From: Planctomycetota bacterium
GTDB lineage: Bacteria; Planctomycetota; Planctomycetia; Pirellulales; Pirellulaceae
NCBI GenBank assembly: GCA_026692865.1
Contig: JAPLNI010000058.1
Span: 434,938 to 498,937, forward strand
DNA: 64,000 nucleotides
Direction of reading: 5' to 3'
The position numbers and the translations under genes were made by a program. Below the pieces are notes generated by a model that saw only the letters and a list, made by a program, of their open reading frames with translations, searched no databases and was not told the DNA's origin. Below are positions 32,352 through 41,072 of the stretch, in pieces. The stretch's first letter is position 1; every line of letters begins with the position of its first letter.

Positions 32352-34805
32352 CTATGACTCTGGATCGGAAGATAGAAACGCAAGCAAGTCGCGAACTTCA
32401 TCCATCGTCAACTTCTGAAGCAACCCGCCAGGCATGATTGAGTTTTCGGATGGCTCCTGTTCTTCAATGTCTTGCATCGGTATATCCACAGTTGTCGAAT
32501 CGGCTAAAAGATATCTAGCCGATTGTCCGACTCCACCACCGTTGAGTTTCAAGCCAACGATCACACGATCATCCTTCGTAAGCACCTTCCATGTCGTGTA
32601 CATGGGACCAATCTCGCGACTCGGGTGTAAGATCGACTCGAGCAACCGCTTCCGATCATTGGCCATGGTGCGGATACTTGTTAGATCCGGTCCTACGTTA
32701 GCTCCGCGTCCGTCTCGCATGTGGCAAGATGCACATTGACCTTTACTATTGCTAAAAAACACGCGCCAACCATTTTCGGCATCTCCTCCTTCACCGACCT
32801 GAGTAAGCCAAGCATCAAGATCATCGATCGTGGGCTGATTGGTCGGTTGTAGACCTGGCTTGTTAGCTTCCGGATTCAAGGATGCAAGATCCAATTGAAT
32901 GGCTTGATCGATGGACTGACTTTTGAGTAGCTGTTGTATTGCAGAGCGACTAGAATCGTTGGCATGAGCCGTCGCAAGATGTCTCGCGGCCGCTCTTGCG
33001 AGCTTTACATCTGCTGATTGTGCAATGGTAAGTAACTTAGGAGTACTCCACTGCGCTGCACTAGGAGGAACTAGCAAGACCGCTTGCGAACGCAATCGAC
33101 TGGGTCGGGAATCATCTTCAGCGATAGCGACAAGGGTTTTGCGTGTCAGAGCATCGAAGCCACCCTTCTCAACCTTTCCAGTCTCCAGAAAGCTAATTGT
33201 TGCTGCGACCATGGCTAAACAGCGTGTAGAAATAGATTCCCTATTTAGCTGTTGGGTGACTAGAGGCAAAAGAGACTTGTCGCCGGTTTCTGCTGCCCAA
33301 CGGAGTGCGCCCATTCGAACCGATTCGTCTTCATCCGCTAATGCACTTTCAATCATCGTTCGCACTTTCAATGCGTTTACTGAGTTGTTTTTTCCTGCGA
33401 TTGTGTCCCATCGTGCATTCAGAAGTTGGGCTTTTCTCAATATCGGACTACTATTCTCACTGAAACCTGAAGCCTTAATCCATTTCGAGCTATCAGCCGA
33501 AGTCGTGAGCACATGAACCAGAAAGGGATCCGAATTCTCCCCTGCAAGTGCCTGGCGTACGACTTCTGGGTTCTTCCTTACGAAAGTCGGTAGATCTTGC
33601 TCCGCGGGGCTGAGTTTCATCGCTTCAGAAACATTCTTCGAATTGAATATCGTAGCGGCTGCAAACTTGATTCGCCAAATTCGTCCTTTTCGATGGACGT
33701 TATAGCTTCTATCTACCCAATCGGTGACGTACATGGAACCATCAGGCCCAATTGCCATGTCGACGGGACGAAACATCGCGTTACCAACAACAGCATCTTG
33801 ACGAGTCGCAGTGACTGTAGCGGCACCAGTTCTTTGGGGTGTATATCGCTCGATCCGATTGTCTCCCCATGATGTCACCCAATACTGACCTTGATGGCAA
33901 AGGATTGCGCAAGGTGCTTCTCCTGTCCCCGCAAGCATTGGCAGCGTTCCAGGTAGTTCACCATTCCATGCTTGTAGCGGGTGAGTCCCCGCGCGTCCGA
34001 AGCGGAACTGAAAACCGTAATCCGCCTTGGGAACCACATGAACGATCCGACATGGTGGCATTGCATCTGCATCATTGTCGACCATCAGCAAGCGGCCAGC
34101 ATCGTCACGACAAATTCCGAATGGATTCCAAAACCCGGTTGCAACGCGTTGGATCTGAGTACCCTCGGGTGTGCATTGAAATATATTTCCCCCCTCTCCT
34201 TGTCCAACTTGTACGGTCCCATCGCTTCCTCGGAGAGTGTACTTTTCTCCGAAGTTTTCACCTAAACCGAATGTCAATGTGGGCGGCTTGCCAGTCGTAT
34301 CCTCCAACAATAAACCGCTTAAACCATTATGTGGATAATCTGCTACGGTATCTAAAGAAACAATAGTCTTTACATCGTCGGCGATATCGTCATTGTTAGT
34401 GTCTCGCAAGCGAAGAATCGCTGCCCTTGTCGCAAGATACACGGAGTTATCAAGTCCGATCGCCATACTCATGGTCTTGACGGTACCTTCGTAGAAAACT
34501 CGAACGCGATCAAGCTTTCCGTCTCCGTCTGGATCGTCAAAGAGCTTGATTCGATCATGCTTGGGGCCATCGTAATCTTCTGGTGGAAAGTGCGTGTGCG
34601 ATTCAACTACAAAGAGCCTCCCCTTTGAATCAAACCGACAACTGACAGGCGTCACAATCGACGGCTCTGCTGCAACTAGCTCGATTGATAACGAAGGATC
34701 AACGCATCGGGGTAACTCTTGTGCTAACAGCGAATCGGAAGACGACGCTACTAAAAAGGAGGTCGAACACAAAAGAAGAAACGACACTTTAATTGCAGTC
34801 GACAT
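32352..34805 (-). CDS. PVC-type haem-binding CxxCH protein with N-terminal propeller and HEAT-like repeats
   Basis: 817 aa with a signal peptide ending near LLAQE. Residues about 35-370 form a glucose/sorbosone-dehydrogenase-like beta-propeller (RFDSKGRLFVVESHTHFPP, ATGFWNPFGICRDDAGRLLMVDND, GPDGSMYVTDWVDRSY). Residues about 400-640 look like HEAT-type helices (SVRMGALRWAAETGDKSLLP). The C-terminal cytochrome c domain has one CASCHMRDGRGANVGPDL motif. This is the family called 'PVC-type heme-binding CxxCH protein'. It presumably oxidises a substrate with electrons passing through the haem; the substrate is unknown. Confidence 0.9.
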   Translation of the reverse strand: MSTAIKVSFLLLCSTSFLVASSSDSLLAQELPRCVDPSLSIELVAAEPSIVTPVSCRFDSKGRLFVVESHTHFPPEDYDGPKHDRIKLFDDPDGDGKLDRVRVFYEGTVKTMSMAIGLDNSVYLATRAAILRLRDTNNDDIADDVKTIVSLDTVADYPHNGLSGLLLEDTTGKPPTLTFGLGENFGEKYTLRGSDGTVQVGQGEGGNIFQCTPEGTQIQRVATGFWNPFGICRDDAGRLLMVDNDADAMPPCRIVHVVPKADYGFQFRFGRAGTHPLQAWNGELPGTLPMLAGTGEAPCAILCHQGQYWVTSWGDNRIERYTPQRTGAATVTATRQDAVVGNAMFRPVDMAIGPDGSMYVTDWVDRSYNVHRKGRIWRIKFAAATIFNSKNVSEAMKLSPAEQDLPTFVRKNPEVVRQALAGENSDPFLVHVLTTSADSSKWIKASGFSENSSPILRKAQLLNARWDTIAGKNNSVNALKVRTMIESALADEDESVRMGALRWAAETGDKSLLPLVTQQLNRESISTRCLAMVAATISFLETGKVEKGGFDALTRKTLVAIAEDDSRPSRLRSQAVLLVPPSAAQWSTPKLLTIAQSADVKLARAAARHLATAHANDSSRSAIQQLLKSQSIDQAIQLDLASLNPEANKPGLQPTNQPTIDDLDAWLTQVGEGGDAENGWRVFFSNSKGQCASCHMRDGRGANVGPDLTSIRTMANDRKRLLESILHPSREIGPMYTTWKVLTKDDRVIVGLKLNGGGVGQSARYLLADSTTVDIPMQDIEEQEPSENSIMPGGLLQKLTMDEVRDLLAFLSSDPES

Positions 34806-34985
34806 AAATATCTCACCTTTCGGAATGCCCCCAAAATTGATGCTCGGCTCATTGTATCTTGAATCTACAAGTACGTCCGCAACCGTGGACCAAAACTACG
34901 ATAGTAGAGTACAAATGGACGAGCAAACGACACTCGCAGATCGAACTAGCTTTCTGCGGACCGACCCTGCACGTCTTCCAGTTAC

Positions 34986-35536
34986 TTTGCCCGCGGATAG
35001 CGCGAATGAACGCGGATAAATGCGGGGGCAACAGAGTTGGGGAACTAGTCCGCCATGGACAGTATTATTCGCGTAAATCCGCGTTATCTGCGGGCAAGAA
35101 TTGGAAAAACAGAGTAGCTACACAAACGACGTTTCTGCTTTCTCCGTGTCGTCCGCGTCGTCCGTGTTCTATAACAATCACGTACGAACATAACGAAGCG
35201 AAGTGCAAAGGCCAGTAATGGGACACGGAAGGCACGGACTACACGGAGTATCATCGATATGGAATTCCATTTCGCTTTGCCCGCGAATAACGCAAATGAA
35301 CGCGGATAATTGCGGGGCAGACCTCGTAGAGGAACTAATCCACGTGATCAATCTTATTCGCGAAAATCCGCGTTATCCGCGGGCAAGAGTTGGCGAAACA
35401 GGATAGCTACACGAAACCCGCTTCTGCTTTCTCCGTGTCGTCCGCGTCGTCCGTGTCCAATACCAATCACACAGGAACATGACGAAGCAATGAGCAAAAG
35501 TCAGTAGAAGGACACGGAAGACACGGACTACACGGA
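34986..35536. repeat. Tandem 290-bp composite repeat, two copies
   Basis: Two copies start at 34986 and 35276 (period 290 bp). Each holds two different imperfect inverted repeats. The first is TTTGCCCGCGG...ATTCGCG paired with CGCGTAAATCCGCGTTATC (copy 1 arms 34986-35025 and 35064-35098). The second is a 9-bp-periodic arm CCGTGTCGTCCGCGTCGTCC (35139-35168) paired with its inverse ACACGGAAGGCACGG (35220-35248). Divergence between the copies is scattered. It fills the space between two minus-strand genes and contains no convincing frame. Confidence 0.85.
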
Positions 35537-35607
35537 TAGTAATCCATATGGGGGCTACTTTGCTTCTTGAGAAAAGTGGCTAAGCTTCCGACCGCAAGCA
35601 TTTTATC

Positions 35608-36798
35608 CTATTGTATCCACGGGTTGGTTCGAACTTGTAATGGCAATGCGATTCGAGCTCCGTTTTCCAAGTGTGAAACGGAGACCGCTGTGAGCATCTC
35701 GATGGTGGTTGCTGCTTCTTTTGCGTTGCACAGTGGCTCACGATTCTCTTCGATGGCGTTTAGCAAGTCGTTTCCACCTAGGATGTGTTTCGAGATTTGC
35801 TCTTCAAGTTTCGGTATCGGTTCCGGTCTGCCGATTCCCGCGGTCGATATTGGAATCCATGATTTGGTTTTGTTTACTGGATGAAAAGGGCTGCCATGAA
35901 GCACATGGGCCAACGGTTCGCGATCGATGCGAAGGTCAATGATTCCCTCGGTACCGATGATCTGGACACCGAAACCAGCGGCTGCGTTGCCTGCGTTTGC
36001 AATCGAGTCGAAATAAGCGGTAATTCCATCTTCCATCTCAAATCGGGCGTGAACTTCGTTGCCTGCGATAAGCCCGACTCCTTCCGCACCCTGAATTGGG
36101 TCTAATCGAGTCGCTGGACGACCAGAGATCAAGACGATTGCCGAACATGACTTGGGCGACCCAGCAAAATAGTTGACCAAGTTTACTAAGTGCCCGCCCA
36201 AGACCCAAAGATCTAACATCCCGCCACGCGTGTCCTCCTTTCCCCGCATCCGATATTCAAGCACGCGACCGATCACCCCATCTACGATCAATTGCTTTAC
36301 CACAGGCAACACTGGATGATACCTGTTCCGATGGGCAACCGCGATTTTCACATTCCTTGCGCTAGCTGCTGACAAAATATCATCGGCTTCTTGGGAACTT
36401 CGGCAGAATGGCTTTTCGATATAAATTCCTCGAACACCCGCTTCAATCGCCTTCAATGCAACCTCATGATGTTGATCAACGTGTCGCATTCCAATCGATA
36501 AAACGTCAGGCTTAGTCGCTGTCAGCAGTTCTCGGAAATCTGTAAATCCTCGAGCGTGTTTGAATATTTTTTGTGTCTTATTCAATCCATTGGGATCTGC
36601 ATCTGCGACGGAGACTACTTTAGCATTGTCGACGCCGGTCCACATCGTATGGAGCCCGTGACCATAGTCGCCGCGTCCTGTGTGGCCGATGATACCAACA
36701 CGATAACGCTCCTCTACCGGTGCCCCCGATACCTCCAACAACATCGTTCCGATCATGGTTGAACTCAATATAAAATCACGACGATTGGATTTCCACAT
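35608..36798 (-). CDS. Gfo/Idh/MocA-family oxidoreductase, Tat-exported
   Basis: 396 aa from the ATG at 36798; upstream in-frame residues to 36900 are not conserved. A twin-arginine signal NRRDFILSS suggests Tat export with folded cofactor. The Rossmann start is YRVGIIGHTGRGDYGHG, followed by IEKPFCRSSQEADDIL, the usual EKP motif. The second domain is an alpha/beta sheet with QIIGTEGIIDLR. Such enzymes oxidise or reduce sugars with NAD(P). It is the last gene of a minus-strand group of four that begins at 42830. Confidence 0.88.
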   Translation of the reverse strand: MWKSNRRDFILSSTMIGTMLLEVSGAPVEERYRVGIIGHTGRGDYGHGLHTMWTGVDNAKVVSVADADPNGLNKTQKIFKHARGFTDFRELLTATKPDVLSIGMRHVDQHHEVALKAIEAGVRGIYIEKPFCRSSQEADDILSAASARNVKIAVAHRNRYHPVLPVVKQLIVDGVIGRVLEYRMRGKEDTRGGMLDLWVLGGHLVNLVNYFAGSPKSCSAIVLISGRPATRLDPIQGAEGVGLIAGNEVHARFEMEDGITAYFDSIANAGNAAAGFGVQIIGTEGIIDLRIDREPLAHVLHGSPFHPVNKTKSWIPISTAGIGRPEPIPKLEEQISKHILGGNDLLNAIEENREPLCNAKEAATTIEMLTAVSVSHLENGARIALPLQVRTNPWIQ

Positions 36799-36889
36799 GA
36801 ACGGTCGACCTAGTTTAGGAACATGAACGGGGGAGGTGCGGACGGGACAATTGTCCCAGCATATGGTCTGCTTGATTTTGCCGCTTGCC

Positions 36890-38557
36890 TTAACGATCAC
36901 TGGCGGGGATTTTGTTTAGCGTGTAGTAGGCGTCGGAGTGAAGTAGTGGTTCATCGTCTGCACTTCGAACACCTTTTGCATCGAGCGAATGTACAAAAAG
37001 TTCTCGCAACGATTCGATACGAAGTCGAACTCGCAAGCCATCCTCTGAGACTTCCGCACTCTTGATCGTGTGCGGTTGCTCTTGAAGTTCCTCGCTTCCG
37101 TATTGTGAGTGATAGCGGTAAGTATGGCTTGTGAGGTAATACGAACCGATCTTGCTTGCCGAATCATGTTGCACGGGCTTAGTAAAGACCAACTCAAATC
37201 CGTCCGGTTGGGCTCGCATCTCTTTAATTTCGAAAGGAATTTTTTGAGTCCATACAAGCCGCTGCAGGCCATAAGATGCTGGCCCCAAACTGCTCCAGCC
37301 GCGATTGGACAGTCCGACAAAGACGCTTCCCTCTTTCCCTTGCTCTAGTCGCAACACCGCAGATGCGAAGCCTTCCCGAAATGGGAAGCATACCCCTTGG
37401 TACCCGCCATCGATTTTCTCCAAGAAGACTCGGTTAATCGACGACTGAGTAAACTCGCCGACAAACAGTTGACCTGAAAAAGGTCCGAACTTGCCATCAC
37501 TTCCATCAACCATGATATCCGTCGCAGATTGACCAACTTTTTTGTACGGCAACCAGACAGCGGGCGGCTTGAGAATCGAAAGTTTCTTGATCGCTTCGGG
37601 AAATGACACGCCATCCGGAATCTCATCGATTGGATTAATTGTCGAACCTGATTTTTCCACAGAAGCCAGCGAATCTGGATGATGATAAAAGGCACCAGAG
37701 CGGAGTTGATGCAGGCTGTTCGTTGCGACCCAGTTACCCTGTTGATCGGTGTAAAACATATCTCCCTCTAGGTTCGCACCAAGTCCCGAAGGGGAACGCA
37801 TTCCTGCGCACATGGGTTTCAATTCTCCATCAGGAGTTACTAACAAACCCCAGCCGCGCCAAAGCCCTTGGGTGACATTAAGTTTTGAGTTCGTGATCGC
37901 CAGACTTTTCTGCTCGTTCTTCAGCCCCAAACCCAGATTCAAAGTCATCCATAAGTTTCCGGCGCGATCCGCCTCGGGACCAAATGCATACTCGTGATAG
38001 TTGCCCGTAACACCCCACCCGGTTGCGACCGTTTCGTATTCGTCGCAAGTGTTATCGCGATCATGATCGACCAGTCGCGTCATCTCGGTTCGTTGCATGG
38101 TTAATAACGATCCGTTGTGAAGCAAAAGTCCCAGCGGTTCGTGTAGCCCAGAAGCGAAACGATGATAAGTAACCTTTGCAGGTGGATCATCGTAGACATT
38201 CGATAAGATCCAAACCTCTCCCTTACGTATCGCCACTGCCAAACGGGAGTCGTCGATCGCAGCTAGTCCGCTTGCTTCCAATGCTAATGAATCAGGAGCC
38301 GGCTTCCAGTTCTTGGCCCGTGAGTCGCTCGCCTGCGAGGTCGCTATCGTAATGATGCGATAATAGTCAGATTCCTGAGGCTTGGCGGGCTCTGCCAGTG
38401 CGCAATGACTCGCACAGCAAAGTATGGCGGCGATGAGCATCACTACGAAACTAGAAAGCGGTAAAACGCTCGTAACCCTAAAACTGCATATTCCAAGGCT
38501 CGTCGGAAGTCTTTCTAAAGCTACCGAAACCAAATCAAACTCTTTCAATTTTACCAT
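36890..38557 (-). CDS. Sorbosone-dehydrogenase-like propeller protein
   Basis: 555 aa with a hydrophobic signal segment (SSFVVMLIAAILCCASHCALA at about 34-55). The propeller carries ASGLAAIDDSRLAVAIRKGEVW, GLHEPLGLLLHNGSLLT, PDRAGNLWMTLN-like blades (FGPEADRAGNLWMTLN) and YTDQQGNWVATNSLHQL. The C-terminal about 100 residues form a beta-rich add-on. Its ATG overlaps the stop of the pentahaem gene (ATGGTAA), so the two are translationally coupled. I infer a periplasmic dehydrogenase or sugar-binding partner of the pentahaem protein; no PQQ-specific motif was verified. Confidence 0.82.
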   Translation of the reverse strand: MVKLKEFDLVSVALERLPTSLGICSFRVTSVLPLSSFVVMLIAAILCCASHCALAEPAKPQESDYYRIITIATSQASDSRAKNWKPAPDSLALEASGLAAIDDSRLAVAIRKGEVWILSNVYDDPPAKVTYHRFASGLHEPLGLLLHNGSLLTMQRTEMTRLVDHDRDNTCDEYETVATGWGVTGNYHEYAFGPEADRAGNLWMTLNLGLGLKNEQKSLAITNSKLNVTQGLWRGWGLLVTPDGELKPMCAGMRSPSGLGANLEGDMFYTDQQGNWVATNSLHQLRSGAFYHHPDSLASVEKSGSTINPIDEIPDGVSFPEAIKKLSILKPPAVWLPYKKVGQSATDIMVDGSDGKFGPFSGQLFVGEFTQSSINRVFLEKIDGGYQGVCFPFREGFASAVLRLEQGKEGSVFVGLSNRGWSSLGPASYGLQRLVWTQKIPFEIKEMRAQPDGFELVFTKPVQHDSASKIGSYYLTSHTYRYHSQYGSEELQEQPHTIKSAEVSEDGLRVRLRIESLRELFVHSLDAKGVRSADDEPLLHSDAYYTLNKIPASDR

Positions 38558-41064
38558 TGATAAACTACCTCGATCCCGTTGACTCGATCATCCAGGGCGA
38601 CCATCCAATAGTTTACTGGTTGTTGTTGAACAACTCGGGTTTCAACGCCATCGCCAGCTCGTAGGCTAAGCTTTGATCGAGTGCTAATCGTCTCCGATTG
38701 GTCTACTTCGATAGCATCATCGGCGATGACCAACCAAAGTTTCTCTTGCTCCTTCAATTCACCATCTCCCGAAGTCAGAATCTTGAGACGACGTTCTAGT
38801 CCACGATCGTCGTGAGCTTGAATGCAATCCTCGATTAAGAATCTCCCAATCGAATAGCGAAAGATAGGCGATCCGTTTACGTCTATTCGATAGCCCAAGA
38901 ACGTTTGCTTTAGATTGTTCTCGAGTTGCATCTCTGAAGCTTTCCCTAATGATTTTTCTGAAGCGATATCCACCAATCGGAAATGCCCATCCTGATCGAA
39001 CAAAGCAAAGCTTGCTTGCGGTAAAGTGATTCGATTCGTACCCAGAGGCGTCGCGGAAGGTGCAAATCGATCGAACCATGTTCCCTGCGCGTTCAGGAAA
39101 CGACCTTTCCAGATTTCTGCTAAACGCAGTCGCTTGGTATCAAACGCAAAGTGGATTTGTTGTGGTAACCCAACAGCAATCGCGTGTGTGCCTGCCGATG
39201 GCGAGTCCATGAAAGTGCGAAGCAGAATTGGTCTGTCTGTTGGGAAGAGTTCAAACGATTGTGCACTGCTCTGTTCTAGCTTGAGAGGAAGCGGTTGATC
39301 TTTTGCGTTGAGGTAAGCCCAAAGCGATTCAATTTGACGAGTTGCGTTACCGTCCAAGATTTGTGGAACGGCACTCTTTCCATCGGGAAAAAATGTTGGC
39401 ATCCGTGTGTTTTTCTTTAATCCTGCGGGGTTGCGAAGGAACGCTTCAAACCATTCCCGATGAATCCGTGTACCAACGTCAGCCAATTCGATTCCAATGG
39501 TTCCCGGAAGCGATTCGCCTCGGAATGCATGGCACTGAACGCACCCCGAATCAAAGAGTTCGCGACCAGCATTCAGAATGGCTTGGGACGCTTGATTGTT
39601 CGGTTTTGCTGCCGATGTAGTCAGGCTTTCAATACGATCGGCACTCACGAAGGCGGTTGCGAGCGCCTTGGAATGATCGGCGTAGATTGGCATTCTTGCT
39701 AGAAAATGAGGTCGCACTTCCCCCTTGCCTTCAATAACTTTTTGAATCCAATCTCGGGTCAGCTTTCTACCTACGTGGTCCAGCGGAGGAGGCATTCGTC
39801 CTTCATCACCGATGTCCACTTGTTGAACGTTTTCGAAATAGGCCCATTGGTCGGGCCCCACACCGCCTTTACCATCTCGTTCATGACACGCGAAGCAATT
39901 CAATTGCAACATCGTCAGCGTCACTTGATTCGATGCGGTCTTCTTCGAATCGAACGTGGGTTGCTTCCGTTTGAGACTCTCAATCATTTTCGTGATATCA
40001 GCGATTTGCTCGCTACTCAATCCGAATCGAGGAGTTTTTATCGAAGAATCGTTCAAGCATCCACCGCTATCTGGCGAAGGTGTTAGGTCTTTCATCGCTT
40101 TCGACATCTTTGGCTTGATGCCCGCTATTGGATGGCAATTAGCACAGGAGAGCTTTTCAAAGTATTGCCTTCCTGCATCGATCAGGGATTGGTCGACGGA
40201 AGCAATTTCAACTGATTTATTTAGACGTGATTTTTCTTCGACGTTGCGAGGCTTCGAATGAGTTTGACTTGCAAACAAGTAAGCTGCGATATCTGCCGCT
40301 TCGTGGGGTTGTAGCTTTAAGCTTGGCATTCGCCCCGCAGGCCTGATCACATGAGGGGCAATCAAAAACATGGACAACGATCGTAAGCTGTACTTGTCGG
40401 AAATCCTGCTCATCGGAACCGGTTTAACTTTCTTCGGTGCAGCCAATCCCATCTCTTCTAGTTCGTCGATCTCAAGACCGAGTGCGGCGATTTTTCGTTC
40501 GAGATCCGATTCGGTCTTCTTCGCCGGTTGAAATGCATCATCAATTGCATGGCAGGCAACGCAACCAACTTGGTGATACATCGATTGCCCTCGGTCCACT
40601 TGCCCTTTCAACCAGAACTCGTGCGCGACAGGATTTGCACCCGTAGCAACAATCGGCGGTTCGACTGCTGGATCATTTGAAAGAAACGCGACGAGTGCAT
40701 CGAGAACCGCATCGTGCTCGGATTCGGGTAGCTGATGCATCAGGTGCGGCATTGTGCTGCCGGACTTGGATTGGCGCGGTGAGCTCAAGTAGCTTCGTAT
40801 CCATTCGCGATGAAAGCGATTCCCGCTTCCTGTAATCACTGGGCCCCCTTTTGATGGAAGACCTGCTTCCATTGGATGGCACGCGGTGCAATTGAGCTCT
40901 GAAATTAGCACGTGGCCAGCGAGCTCATCCGGCTCGTCTTTTGTCGCATAAAATCGTTCGTAGCTTGCGACGAAAGGATGTTCGGCAAAGAGTTGGCAGT
41001 CAAAAAACGAAAGCCCCAACGCGAAGACGCTCAAACCAAGAATCGAAGTAAAATGGAATCGCAT
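38551..41064 (-). CDS. Pentahaem c-type cytochrome protein
   Basis: 837 aa with a signal peptide. Five C-x-x-C-H motifs are seen at about 59-63 (CTACH), 168-172 (CVACH), 307-311 (CANCH), 390-394 (CFACH) and 508-512 (CVQCH). Met-Pro pairs (TMPHL, RMPSL, RMPPP, RMPI, RMPTF) are spread among them and could supply axial methionines. The C-terminal about 280 residues carry no haem motif and look beta-rich. It is an electron-transfer protein, probably accepting electrons from the coupled propeller protein. It lies 8 bp after the two-domain hydrolase gene. Confidence 0.9.
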   Translation of the reverse strand: MRFHFTSILGLSVFALGLSFFDCQLFAEHPFVASYERFYATKDEPDELAGHVLISELNCTACHPMEAGLPSKGGPVITGSGNRFHREWIRSYLSSPRQSKSGSTMPHLMHQLPESEHDAVLDALVAFLSNDPAVEPPIVATGANPVAHEFWLKGQVDRGQSMYHQVGCVACHAIDDAFQPAKKTESDLERKIAALGLEIDELEEMGLAAPKKVKPVPMSRISDKYSLRSLSMFLIAPHVIRPAGRMPSLKLQPHEAADIAAYLFASQTHSKPRNVEEKSRLNKSVEIASVDQSLIDAGRQYFEKLSCANCHPIAGIKPKMSKAMKDLTPSPDSGGCLNDSSIKTPRFGLSSEQIADITKMIESLKRKQPTFDSKKTASNQVTLTMLQLNCFACHERDGKGGVGPDQWAYFENVQQVDIGDEGRMPPPLDHVGRKLTRDWIQKVIEGKGEVRPHFLARMPIYADHSKALATAFVSADRIESLTTSAAKPNNQASQAILNAGRELFDSGCVQCHAFRGESLPGTIGIELADVGTRIHREWFEAFLRNPAGLKKNTRMPTFFPDGKSAVPQILDGNATRQIESLWAYLNAKDQPLPLKLEQSSAQSFELFPTDRPILLRTFMDSPSAGTHAIAVGLPQQIHFAFDTKRLRLAEIWKGRFLNAQGTWFDRFAPSATPLGTNRITLPQASFALFDQDGHFRLVDIASEKSLGKASEMQLENNLKQTFLGYRIDVNGSPIFRYSIGRFLIEDCIQAHDDRGLERRLKILTSGDGELKEQEKLWLVIADDAIEVDQSETISTRSKLSLRAGDGVETRVVQQQPVNYWMVALDDRVNGIEVVYQW

Positions 41065-41072
41065 AGCGGAGA

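Noticed and set aside
34594-35507. Several 60-140-codon plus-strand frames across the 34.6-35.5 kb repeats
   Set aside because: They run through the PVC-haem gene on the other strand or through the 290-bp tandem repeats, and the frames are not kept between the two repeat copies.
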